Assembly: GCF_021730395.1 (NCBI RefSeq)
Contig: NC_069361.1
Coordinates: 73,355,001-73,419,000 of the forward strand
Reading direction: 5' to 3'
DNA from: Mercenaria mercenaria
Taxonomy: Eukaryota > Mollusca > Bivalvia > Venerida > Veneridae
DNA length: 64,000 bases
Below the pieces are notes generated by a model that was given only the letters and a program-made list of their open reading frames with translations, ran no database searches and was not told where the DNA came from. Numbering within the stretch: position 1 is the first letter of the stretch; each line of letters starts with the position of its first letter. A program made the translations under genes and the position numbers. Shown here one piece after another: positions 49,301 through 59,425 of this stretch.

Positions 49301-50407
49301 ATTTTCTTTTGCAGTTGGAAGTTGAAATAAGGAAATGTGATTTCTTTTTATTAAAGCTTTTAGTTATATTGTTTATGTATGAAGAGAGCATGTTTTTAAT
49401 GTTGGTACAGGCATCAAAAATCTTTTAGGCTTATGCATGAAAAAATGCTTTGAATTCAAATTAATAACTAAATATTATTGAGGGGAGGGGAGACTGGGAA
49501 ATGTGTGGATGAAGGGAGAGAGAGACAAAATGGCTGCCTGCTTTTATTTGCAGACAGTCAAGATTTCAAATGAAAATTTCACAGGTGATGTAGATGGGGC
49601 AAAAAAAAAGAATTTTTAAAAGGGACAAAATTGTTAAAATTTTGGTCATTTGTTTATCAGTATATTATACATTACATGTAACATGTTACTTCTAAATGTT
49701 TCATCTTTGTAAGTTTTAGATACAAATGGATGGAATTGTATATGCCTGGAATCTGCTCAGAAAGGCTCGTTTCAAATCTGAAATATAAATATTGATTTAA
49801 ATGTAATTCTGCTGGCATGCAGCGTTTGGCATGAATTTTACTTAAGATTTCAATAAATTGCATTCTTTTGTTTAGTTTTAAAGTAACTGTTTTTGTAACT
49901 AAATAAAAAAAAAGTTTGACAATAATTAACTTAGATAAATATCTGTATTTCTAACTGTTTAGTATGAAAATGTTAATTTTAAAAACTAAGTTGTATACTT
50001 GGGTAATATGTATTTGACTTCCAGGTTGTAAAAATTTTAAGCCAGGTTTTAAGTTCTTGGTTTGAGGAGTGACTTGGGGTGAGCGTCAGGTTTAAAGTTA
50101 GTCTTTAGTGTGTAATGGTTGTATTATACTTTATTTTGGGGGTAAAATTGTTTGCATCTTGCAAATTACTTTAATATGAACATTGGTAAGAAACCAATGT
50201 ATTTATTGCAGTGTAATGTCTTTGTGTCATCATATTTGAATTGAACACCTATGTGCTACATACAGGTACTGTAATATACCCTTAAGTTAACTGTGTATTT
50301 CTGTAGAGAAAAAGAAATATTTGTTTTAGCTGCTGTACATGTAGAAATGTATTGAATACTGTAGTGTATATTTGCAGGACGAGAACGATGCCACAGCCAT
50401 TGATTGA
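39465..50407 (+). CDS. PPM1A/B-like: Protein phosphatase 2C, PPM1A/PPM1B type (metal-dependent Ser/Thr phosphatase)
   Basis: Five coding exons: 39465-40310, 41751-41868, 43339-43450, 45570-45624 and 50378-50407. All junctions are GT-AG with matching phases (0, 1, 2, 0), giving 386 residues against about 382 for human PPM1A. The family removes phosphate from Ser/Thr using two metal ions; known targets include stress-MAPK, AMPK and SMAD/NF-kB pathways. Visible motifs: MGAFLDKP with Gly2 (myristoylation site in the family), R33, E37-D38, D59-G60-H61, [22 protein letters not shown]243 of DGIWD and D286 of RDNMS. The C-terminal third follows the PPM1A/B pattern (SLPPGG-like, then the EAI/LNKL helix). 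PPM1A and PPM1B cannot be told apart; bivalves may have one ancestral gene. Confidence 0.95.
40830..41112 (+). mobile_element. tRNA-derived SINE, best-kept copy
   Basis: Complete head (A box tagctcaataggg, B box gagtttgagccc), body ('attcgtcctccacctctga', 'gggaagttggcagttag', 'acagaatccaggaacactgg') and 3' end 'ttgaaaaatggcgttaaaccc' with an A-rich tail. A second partial tail ('actgttgaaaaaaaaagctaaaccc') follows directly. Lies in PP2C intron 1, same strand. Confidence 0.9.
41228..41300 (+). mobile_element. 5' stub of a family B hairpin-ended element
   Basis: TTTTAGCTCGACTATTCAAAG and the following CG-rich 'ggcgtctgcgtccgg' match the first ~70 bp of family B, after which the sequence is unrelated. 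Truncated copy in PP2C intron 1. Confidence 0.75.
41751..41868 (+). CDS. PP2C exon 2: last metal-binding motif
   Basis: Acceptor TTGGCTTCAG. It reads [20 protein letters not shown] and [14 protein letters not shown]286 completes the metal site. The donor is AAAG|GTAAT, phase 1. The apparent start at 41559 is intron sequence. Confidence 0.94.
43339..43450 (+). CDS. PP2C exon 3: C-terminal helical domain
   Basis: Acceptor TATTTCAG, donor AAA|GTGAG. In phase it reads [12 protein letters not shown], then [20 protein letters not shown], the counterpart of the human PPM1A 'DLVHVMRTL..IPSLPPGGEL' segment. Confidence 0.92.
43495..45099 (+). mobile_element. Hairpin-ended element (family B) in PP2C intron 3
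   Basis: Starts TTTTTTAGCTCGAGTATTCG, about six modules ('ttaagtttttcgtaccagt', 'ggcaagagtacataact'), ends CGAATAGTCAAGC + GCTGTC/GACAGC hairpin + TCTTGT. A different element (44364-44815) is inserted in its core. Starts 45 bp after the exon 3 donor. Confidence 0.87.
44364..44815 (+). mobile_element. Element with TTTTATGCCCC end nested in family B copy
   Basis: Enters within a T-run of the host module ('atggccctttt|tatgcccc'). A short (GTTC)n repeat follows. Two modules of 174 bp (44441 and 44615, 'ggttaaccaaatggga') both hold 'gtttgaccttgacctt'. Its end shares TTTTATGCCCC with the start of the element at 59426-61399. The right limit is approximate. Confidence 0.7.
45131..45395 (+). mobile_element. 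tRNA-derived SINE, diverged copy
   Basis: A box tagctcagtagatagagc, B-like caggtttgatcc. The body shares 'tgtggagaatctgttagtta', 'cagaatctaggaacactgg' and 'ctgttgaaaaaacaatgttt' with the 40830 copy. More mutated, so older. PP2C intron 3. Confidence 0.82.
45570..45624 (+). CDS. PP2C exon 4
   Basis: Acceptor TTTTCAG, donor CTG|GTAAG. It encodes (K)[18 protein letters not shown], matching the 'SKRNVIEAVYNRLNP' helix of PPM1A. Too short to be seen as an ORF; the phases fit on both sides. Confidence 0.9.
45625..48007. other. PP2C intron 4, first part
   Basis: AT-rich with no supported exon or repeat except a (TA)n tract at 47986-48007. Short ORFs here have no family signature. Confidence 0.5.
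48008..48465. mobile_element. 458-bp hAT-like MITE
   Basis: Ends CAGGGTTCGCACAG (left) and CAGGGTTCATACAG (right, reverse complement); CAGGGTT is a typical hAT start. AT-rich flanks (TATATATA / ATATAAAT) fit an 8-bp duplication but cannot prove it. Subterminal repeats of 'cttgaaaa(a)gtccttgaa' occur at both ends. Confidence 0.85.
48466..50377. other. PP2C intron 4, second part
   Basis: No exon or repeat I can support. 49480-49530 is purine-rich (gaggggaggggaga). Confidence 0.45.
50378..50407 (+). CDS. PP2C exon 5: acidic tail and stop
   Basis: Acceptor TTTGCAG, then DENDATAID and TGA. It corresponds in position and character to the acidic 'NDDTDSTSTDDMW' tail of PPM1A. It is only nine codons and 4.75 kb from exon 4, so this is the least certain exon; alternative last exons are possible. 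Confidence 0.7.
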   Translation, partial: DENDATAID

Positions 50408-51700
50408 TACACATCTACCATCTATCATAGTATATTGTCGAGCATGTATGTCAGGGAGATTGTCAGAGAATACATCAGGTCCTCCAGCAACACTGAGAGA
50501 ACTTCAGGCATTTTCCAAACACATGTCACTACCATCCAAAAACATCTTTATATAAATGACACTTTTATATGTGTAAGAGATTTTTTTAAAACTACTCACC
50601 ATCCAAGATTCCATTAGAAAAAAAGTGAACAGTTGTGAAATCCAGATGTAGAGAAATGGTAATATATGTGTTTTCTAACATCATTGTCTATTTTTAATTA
50701 TCTACAAATCAGATTAAAGATTATTTAATGAAATCGATGAAAAATTCAACATAGACTGGATTTATTTCCAACATATTTAATATTTGAATAATACAATATA
50801 ATCTTATATTTTATTTAATTTTTTTTTTTTTGCTGTTGGCTCAAATTGTTTCTATTGATGTATAATTTTATATCAGTTATAAAAATGGGTTTAAAGTATG
50901 AATGAATTTTGTCATAGCATCACACAGAGAGGTAAAAGTGATATAAAATTGTATGTAAACACCTGTAAAGAGATTATAACCAGTTTTGTTTGTATTGTTT
51001 TTCTTGAACTTTTTGTTTGTATCCATGATTTTTTACCTGCAGTGCCTTCACAAATAAGAATAAATTTCAAGTTCAGATAAGATAGTAAAAGATGTTAAAT
51101 TTTATTCTAAGAGCTACAATTTAGAATTATTTTGAACACATTTTATATGGACAAGTTATAAACCATGCATATTCCTGGTGTAAAATCTTTACCTCTTCTA
51201 TTATATACAGTAAGTGAAAGCTTAACCACAGAAAAGTTATCAAGTATGAAGTCCTCTCGTGTGCTGTTTTGACAGAGTTTAAAAATCTGTATAATTAGTT
51301 AAATGCTATATGTACTTGTTTTTTTTTCTGCAAACTTACTTATTGTTTTAGAGTTTATTAGGCTCTGTTTATGTATGTAAGTGTCTCATTACATGTATAA
51401 ATGGCAAATACTACTGAGGATTAGCACAAGAATGGCACTGCACTCATCTCATTATTATTTTTCTTTGATTAATGAGAGTAAACGAATGTCGCACAATTTT
51501 CCGATGCTTGTTTAGGCAAAATGTCCAGGTAAATTAAGACTGTCAAGAAAATATGGATTTCATGCATAAGGTTTGTCAGTTTAGTCAAGTTACGAGCTGT
51601 TAGCGATATTACTGTTTTCGTATATAGAGTCATGTACGACATTTGAAAAGAATGCTTTAGAAGTTCATTTTTTTGTTCATCATTTTCTTTGAGAATTATT
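50408..51700 (+). other. Probable PP2C 3' UTR
   Basis: AT-rich and without coding potential after the TGA. An AATAAA (51058) lies 650 bp downstream and could end a transcript; others follow further on. The 3' end cannot be fixed from sequence alone. Confidence 0.4.
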
Positions 51701-53166
51701 TTTAGCTCACCTGTCACAAAGTGACAAGGTGAGCTTTTGTGATTCCGCAGCGTCCGTCGTCCGTCCGTCCGTCCGTAAACTTTTGCTTGTGACCACTCTA
51801 GAGGTCACATTTTTCATGGGGTCTTTATGAAAATTGGTCAGAATGTTCACCTTGATGATATCTAGGCCAAGTTCGAAACTGGGTCACGTGCGGTCAAAAA
51901 CTAGGTCAGTAGGTCTTAAAATAGAAAAACCTTGTGACCTCTCTAGAGGCCATATTTTTCAGAAGATCTTCATGAAAATTGGTCAGAATGTTCAACTTGA
52001 TGATATCTAGGTCAAGTTCGAAACTGGGTCACGTGCCTTCAAAAACTAGGTCAGTAGGTCAAATAATAGAAAAACCTTGTGACCTCTCTAGAGGCCATAT
52101 TTTTCATGGTATCTGTATGAAAGTTGGTCTGGATGTTCATCTTGATGATATCTAGGTCGAATTTGAAACTGGGTCACGTGCGGTCAAAAACTAGGTCAGT
52201 AGGTCTAAAAATAGAAAAACCTTGTGACCTCTCTAGAGACCATACTTTTAAATGGATCTCATGAAAATTGGTCAGAATGTTCATCGTGATGATATCTAGG
52301 TCAGGTTCGAAACTGGGACACATGCGGTCAATAACTTGGTCAGTAAGTCAAATAATAAAAAAACCTTGTGACCTCTCTAGAGGCTGTATTTTTCATGGGA
52401 TCTGTATGAAAGTTGGTTTGAATGTTCATCTTGATGATATCTAGATCAAGTTTGAAACTGGGTCAACTGTGGTCAAAATCTAGGTCAGTAGTTCTAAAAA
52501 TAGAAAAACCTTGTGACCTCTCTAGAGGCCATTCTTTCAAATGGATCTTCATGAAAATTGGTCAGAATGTTCACCTTGATGATATCTAGGTCGAGTTTGA
52601 AACTGGGTCATGTGCAGTCAATAACTAGGTCAGTAGGTCAAATAATAAAAAAACCTTGTGACCTCTCTAGAGGCCATATTTTTCATGGGATCTGTATGAA
52701 AGTTGGTCTGAATGTTTATCTTGATGATATCTAGGTCAACTTTGAAACTGGGTCAACTGCGGTCTAAAACTTGGTCAGTAGGTCTAAAAATAGAAAATCC
52801 TTGTGACCTCTCTAGAGGCCATACTTTCAAATGGATCTTCATGAAAATTGGTCAGAATGTTCACCTTGATGATATCTAGGTCAAATTCGAAACTGGGTCA
52901 TGTGCAGTCAATAACTAGGTCAGTAGGTCAAATAATAAAAAAATCTTGTGACCTCTCTAGAGGCCATATTTTTCAATGGATCTTCATGAAAATTGGTCAG
53001 AATTTTTATCTTGGTGATATCTAGGTCAGGTTCAAAACTGGGTCACATGAGCTCAAAAACTAGGTCACTATGTCAAATAATAGAAAAAACAACGTCATAC
53101 TCAGTTCAAAACTGGGTCATGAGGGAACAGGTGAGCGATTCAGGACCATCATGGTCCTCTTGTTTT
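51701..53166 (+). mobile_element. Hairpin-ended element (family A), ~145-bp modules
   Basis: Starts TTTAGCTCACC; hairpin inner stem TGTCAC/GTGACA. (GTCC)n repeat at 51748-51776. About nine modules ('ccttgtgacctctctagagg', 'gatgatatctaggtca') are diverged relatives of those at 30739. It ends GGACC/GGTCC hairpin + CTCTTGTTT, so that stem differs at one pair from the GGGCC/GGCCC of other copies. Confidence 0.9.
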
Positions 53167-56060
53167 TAAGAAGGTAAATTGGTTACTTTTAACCTACTTG
53201 ATTTTAAGATAATAGGGTGATGTACAGCACAGTGGTATTTTTAACTACATAAAAGTGTGTGATAAATTTGTAATAGAGAAAAGTATTTTCCTTTGAAATT
53301 TAAATTTGAATGTGTAAAAGAATTTGTTATAATTTTCCTTCACAAAATTGGTAACTTTATAATCTTAGTAGAATTTCTGCAGTTATAAACTTAATACCAT
53401 TAGTAAAGGTGCACACACCTTAACAGTGTTTTGAAGCATGTATATTTTACCGCAAAGTGGTCATTCTCTTTCACATACCATAGTACACATTTTATGATTA
53501 TGTTATTTGTAATAATATGTTCTGGATATTAAATCATTTTTTCTTTATTAACTTACAGAATTCCACACAACACTGTTGTAATACCTATCAAAGTTCATGG
53601 TACATTTTAACTCATTTTTGACACAAGTATAAGTAGTTTATTTAATAAGTGCTAGGCCTGAACAGCTATTAGTTGAGATTGACTTTTCATGATAATTTAA
53701 TGAAAATGATTTATATAGTCATCCCATCTTAAAGTGGCATTACACCTAATTCCTGAGGCCCGTAAGTTTTCACTTGAATGCCAGTTGACAGCCTCGCTTA
53801 ATTCTGTAAACATTTAAGGTTACTCTGTATTGGCAGAGAAAACACTTAAAAGAAGATAGAGGTCTTCTGTTTATAAATAGCTTCATATTAACCAGACTTG
53901 TTTTCTCTATGTATGTTACCCTTTGTTGTCAATTTAATGTAATTATCAGTAGTTCATGAATATGTTTTAATACTAGATTCTGGACAGAAATGTACCATTT
54001 GATGTGTTTTCATGCAGAGTAAGTATGTTGACACAAGGCATACTGACAGATATGTACTTCAGGGAAGGTCCTATGTGTAGCTGCTGTAAAAAAGTTTGTA
54101 ATTGAAAAATTTGTTGACTGGAGCATATGGTGATCAATTTTTATATGAAAAAAAAAAACAACTGTTTACTGGTTATTTGACAGATTTGCAATAAGAAAGA
54201 ATGTGAACATGATCAGATATATGATAGGTAAATACACTTGACAGGATAAATTTGATAATCTGTACTATACATGAGAATGCATGTAAATGTATTTTTGACT
54301 CATACCATCTTCCCATGGTGTAAATGGTATACCCGAGACAACTGCAACAGATACAGAAGTTTAACTTTTCAGGAAAAAATAATTAACTCTGTGATAAATG
54401 AATCAAATATATTTCATTTTATAAGTAAATTTCACTTGTATCTTTTCAGTTGGAATTTTTTTTAATGATTTCTTTCTTTCATCATGAGAGATAGGAAAAC
54501 TTGGAATGTATTGAAGCAGATTTACTGAACTGGATACATACTATACATTTTAAGGGTAATTGCTCTTTGATTTAAATGAAAATACACTACTTAACATTTA
54601 ATTGAAGTGCCCACCTGTACTAACAATGACCAATATTTCTCATTTATGTGATTAATCTATGTCATGTATTGTAGAATTTAAATGTAAACACAATACTTTA
54701 ATGATGAAAGTTAACATAATTCCAATGTGCTAATTTTTTTATAGAAGTGTATTTTGCCAGTGATTTGATGTTAAATTTCTGTGAAATATCTCTCTTCAGA
54801 GTCTTGTATTACAGTAGTTGTTACACAGTTGATGGTTAATTCATAAAGTGCTATCTTTAATAAGGACTTACAAAGTAAGGTTGCGTAATTGCTGCAGTCT
54901 TTAATAAGAATTATTTGTTTCTTTTCGAGATTTGATACAAACTGAAATATATAGCCATAGCTGACTTAACTTTCCTCATTGCTAGATGCAGATTATAATG
55001 TACTTTCTGTTTTAGTTCTTAATTCTTATTTCGATATATTTTTTTTATACACAATATTCGTGCTTTTTCATTTACGATGACATGTATGCTGGATGAATGT
55101 GAAAAATGTTGTATCTGATAGAGGTAAAAAAGCACCAGATACAATGATTTAAAAGTGATCATTTCACAAATTATTTATATAATGTATGAATTGTTGCAAG
55201 ACCTCCATTTATATCCTGTTGAAGCTTTATACAATAGATGTATTATGTTCTTGATTTTTGTACACAAGTGTACAGGAGATACAAGTTGAAACAAATGAAC
55301 GAGATGCCTATCAATGGTTCATCTGGTGCAACAAAAATAGCTGTGTGATATTTGCAGTTACCTTAAATCAGAAGTTACATCAGTGAATTTGAAAAGAAAT
55401 TCTTAAGTCAAGTACAAGGAAGAAGATACAGGCTGTGTGATTTTTGCAATGTAATTTATAAACTTATATATAATTTCAAATTTGACTCTTCATTTAAATA
55501 AACTGAAACTGTATTGGTTCTGTCAAATTCTCTAACATTACTTGATGTCGAGTTAACACATACGCAGGTAATTGTATGCATTTGATTAAATCTTTATTCA
55601 AAAATACACCAGTTATATTCTTTTATCTTTTAAAAAAAAAGACTTCCAATTTCAGACATGAAGAAGAAAAAAATCACTTGTTAGAAAAATTTATTAAACT
55701 AGAACATTTGAGGAACTGTAGATATTGCATTTGTAGCTGTTTGGGGTAGCATGCTGAAGATGGGCTGTAATTATACGCGAAATGTGTTCTCACATAGGTT
55801 CTGTTCATGTTTTATTTCTGTATACGATATAAATGTTATTATGGACGTTTGTTATTTTGATCAGGTTTCAATCATTTTTGTACAAATTCATTGTATACCT
55901 AATCATTTATGAATTTGTATGTTATAAAATTATTGTGAGAATGTTACAAATTATTGTTTGTTTTATTTTAAGTCCTCCCCCACCACCCGAAAAAACAGTA
56001 GGGGCAACCCCTCCAGAAACTGTTAGTAATTTTAGTAGGCGAGGGTAGTGCAAGATACAG
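53167..56060. other. Non-genic stretch
   Basis: AT-rich and no gene supported. 55969-56049 has a proline-rich short frame after a possible acceptor (see findings). AATAAA near 55497 is a further poly(A) candidate. Confidence 0.4.
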
Positions 56061-56064
56061 AACA

Positions 56065-56960
56065 TGCTCAAATTCTTTGTTCAGGGTGAGCTTTAGTATA
56101 GGTGGATGGTTTGTAGTCCCAGCTTCAACATTTTTACTTAAACAGCTTCTCTGAAACTACTGGTCAGAATTACACCAAACTTGGTCAGTAGCATCCTGGC
56201 ATGGACCTCTATCAAGTTTGTTCAAATGGTTCACCTTGGTCACTTTTAGGGGCCGCCAGAGCTAAAAATAGAAAAAACCTTTAAAGAACTTCTTCTCATG
56301 AACCGTTTGATGGAACTTCATCAAACTTTGGTCTGCTGCATCATTATAACGTCCTCTCCCAATTTTCTTCAAATGGGGGCACTTGGCCCCTTATAAGGGC
56401 CGCTAGAGCTAAAATTAGAAATATATTTGAACGACTTCAGAAATCTTCTCATTAACCACTAGGTGGATCTTCATCAAACTTGGTCTATAGCATCATCATA
56501 AGGTCCTTACCCAAGTTCATTCAAATGGGGCACTTGGCCCCCCCCCCCCCCCCCCCACCTTTTAGGGGCCACCACTAGAGCTAAAAATAAAAAAAAACCT
56601 TAAAAAGACCTCGGGAACGGCTCAATGGATCTTCAGTAAACTTGGTTTGTAACATAATTAGAAAGCCCTCTCCCAATTTTATTAGCTCACCTTGAGCCTT
56701 GGGCTTTTGTGACCGCTCGATGTCCGTTGTCTGCGTGTGTCAACAATTTCTAAAAAAATCTTCAAAACCACTGGGCAGATTTACACCAAACTTCACAGGA
56801 ATGATCCTTGAGTGGCCCACTTTCAAAATTGCCCAAAGAATTGAAATGGCAACCGAAAGGAAAATCTTGTCAGAAACTATTAGCTGGATTTCAAAAATAT
56901 TTTGCTGAAATGAACTGTAGGTAACCCTCTACCAAAATTGCCTAAGCCGTTCTGTTTTGG
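56065..56960 (+). mobile_element. Decayed family A elements, two pieces
   Basis: 56065-56680 has three modules ('catcaaacttggtct', 'taggggcc.cc.gagctaaaa') of about 160-170 bp, interrupted by C19 at 56538-56556. A new start TTAGCTCACCTTGAGCC occurs at 56682 with 'gctcgatgtccg' and one module resembling the 27660 region, then fades near 56960. Neither piece has a CTCTTGTT end. Confidence 0.65.
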
Positions 56961-57405
56961 TAAAAACATGGCCACTAAGGGAGTAGTACAGAAGTGGTGA
57001 GAGCTAAATCGTCATCAGGAGCCGAAATCCTCATTAGGAGCTAAAATCCTCATCAAAAGCCAAAATCCACAATTGTGAGCGATGATGCACATTTGATGAA
57101 CGGAAGTATTGTCTGCCTAGATTTAGGCAATATTGGCACGTTGAATTTCACCTTTGATGGGACTCGAACTCGGGTGCACTGAATACTTGAGCACTGAACG
57201 GTGTCTAAAGCGGGCACCGAGTGTCTTGTAATGGGAGATCACTGCATAGGATATTTACATAAATTTATCAGTGGGTTGTATCCCTTTTGCTTGGGGATAT
57301 TTCCTGGGGTAGTACAGGCTATGGAGCCATACTTTATCTTCTGAGTATGCCCTTAAATATGATAGTATGTGTAGTCTTTGATTCATTCAATTGTAATCAG
57401 TCAGC
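56961..57405. other. Stretch left of the Polinton
   Basis: Contains a minus-strand tRNA-B-box-like sequence (gggactcgaactcggg, 57157) and a repeated 'gtagtacag' (56985, 57311). The left terminus of the Polinton may lie here, but I cannot identify it. Confidence 0.35.
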
Positions 57406-58519
57406 ATGAATACATCTGAAAAAGAGGAGCTATTGAAGAAATACTATTATAACGCGAAAAATCCAGCATCTTACAGTGGTACTGCTAAATTGTTTTATGC
57501 ACTGAAGAATGATTATCCTGGTGAATTCAGTCCAGTTTATCAAAGACTGGTTGGAAAAGCAGGACTCTTACTCCCTTCAGAAACAAGTTCCACATCAAAT
57601 CAAGAGGGCTCAATTTCCTGTGAGTCATATAAATGAAATGTGGGATATAGATTTGCTAAGCATGGAGAATTTGTCTAAAGAAAATGATGGCGTGCGCTTT
57701 CTACTATTCACTATTGATGTGTTTTCCAGGAAGTTACGGGTTAAACCTTTAAACGATAAAACTGCGAAGTCTGTAGCAAAAGCGATTAAAGAAATTCTTA
57801 AGGATGCACGACCTTTAAAAATTCGTTCTGACAATGGGTCTGAATTTGTAAATCAATGGTTTAAAAAGCGCATGAAAGAGGAGGGCATATACTTTTTTAC
57901 TACGCAAAATTCACCAAAAGCTAATTTTGTTGAACGGAGTCAGAGAAGCATCAAGACCCGGCTGTACAGAATGATGAGACAAAGACGCTCCTATCACTAT
58001 ATAAGTGATCTGAATAAAATAATAGCCAGCTATAATGACACGCCTCATAGGAGCTTAAACAATTTAACACCCAATCAAGTCAGTAAAGAAAATGAAGCTG
58101 ATATGTTGGCTTACATGTACTTGGAAAAGTCTGATGTTCATAAAAAGGCGAAGCCAGTATATAAATTTAAAATAGGTGATCTTGTGCGTATATCTTTTGC
58201 TAAGCACCCATTTCGAAGGGTCTATCAAGAACAGTATACTGCGGAAGTCTTCAAAATAAGCAGAACATTTCTTCTACAGGGCATACCCATGTATAAGTTG
58301 AAGGACTTGAATGATGAATCAATCAAGGGTAGTTTTTACAAGTCCGAATTAACAAAAGTAGACAAAGACATTGACAGTCTGGTTTAATGAAAAAATATTA
58401 AAACGTAAAAGAAAAAACAAGAAGCTTTATTATTTCGTGCAGTGGAAGGGCTTTCCAAAGACATTTAATAGCTGGATTCTGGCGGATGAAGTCAAAGATA
58501 CCGCAGGAACCTCAGCATA
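57406..58519 (+). pseudogene. Polinton integrase part (RVE fold, chromodomain-like end)
   Basis: Retroviral-type integrase region. WDIDLL, SDNGSEF and VERSQRSI mark the DDE blocks, and SYNDTPHRSL is the usual block after them. The last ~130 bp read as a chromodomain-like segment (YYFVQWKGF), as Polinton integrases often carry. Belongs to the fossil; as first part inside the element it fits the usual place next to a terminus. Confidence 0.88.
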
Positions 58520-58525
58520 AACACA

Positions 58526-59224
58526 ATGGATCGTTATGTTTATATTAAAAGTGATGAAAGTAACGACTACTTTCCAGATAATGAAGTGTATGAATTTAAG
58601 ATTGTTTTACCAGCTAGAATGTCCTTGCAAGGTATGCGGAAAGTAGCACTCGTGGAATTTCAAGCGAGTCAAAACTCTAAAGCGAAGAGAGTTGTAGATG
58701 ATCAGGCCCCATGTTCACGAAACATTTTTCGGTCTCAGCTGAGTTTGAGTTTGAAATTTTAATATAAATTTTACTAAAACGTCAAGCTAAAATTCCAAAT
58801 AAGACTGACCATCAGTACTAAAAGTCACATTAAAATAGTTATTAGATTAAAATTTAGTTTTAAACAAGCTATTTAGATATAAATGAGAAGTAAAGTTTCA
58901 TTATCAAACTCAGCTGAGACTGAAAATGTTTTGTGAACACGGGGCCAGGCCCTTTACATTTATATAGATATATGTGCTGAAAGTGTAGTCCATGGACATA
59001 GACTTCCTTTATTGAGACGACTTGAAAAAACAAAAAAAAAATCGTTATTGCAATATCAGATTGATTCACCATTCTACCTTCCTATTAAAAAGAAGGACTT
59101 CAAAGAGATTGAAGTGAATATAAAACTAGGGAATAATGAAACTCCATCAGATTTGATTTCACCTTTGTATATGACACTTCATTTTAAACAGTATCCTTTC
59201 TTCAGTGATTATGAATCCTTCTAA
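58526..59224 (+). pseudogene. Polinton penton-like (minor capsid) part
   Basis: Blocks MDRYVYIKSDESNDYFPDN and VALVEFQ at the left, and IEVNIKLGNNETP and YMTLHFKQYPFF at the right, resemble the single-jelly-roll minor capsid of Polintons in character and position. Interrupted by a MITE. The family call rests on motif likeness and order. Confidence 0.6.
58705..58946. mobile_element. ~242-bp MITE inside the Polinton
   Basis: Inverted ends GGCCCCATGTTCACGAAACA / TGTTTTGTGAACACGGGGCC, continued by CTCAGCTGAG on both sides (about 40 bp). A direct repeat CAGGCCC lies at both borders (58703-58709, 58946-58952). The ends read as a young, well-kept copy. Confidence 0.85.
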
Positions 59225-59414
59225 ACTATATGTACCAAATCCACAAAAGTGGGTCTCATTTTTTGATAAAGTCAGTAAGGGCCTAACATCAGTTAACCAA
59301 TCAGGAGGCGCCAGACGAGCACGAGTGATATCAGTGGAGTCTTCAAGTGGGAAACAAAGTACTACTCAATTGCCTATAAAAGTAGTATCACCCGCAGAAC
59401 GAACCGTGCAATAA
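59205..59414 (+). other. Polinton small structural candidate
   Basis: A 69-residue frame with KLYVPNPQKWVSFF followed by a basic GGARRAR segment. It lies between penton-like and core-like parts. Small proteins with a 'VPNP..W' block are found among Polinton structural genes; the exact role is unknown. Part of the fossil. Confidence 0.45.
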
Positions 59415-59425
59415 GCCAAAAGTGA

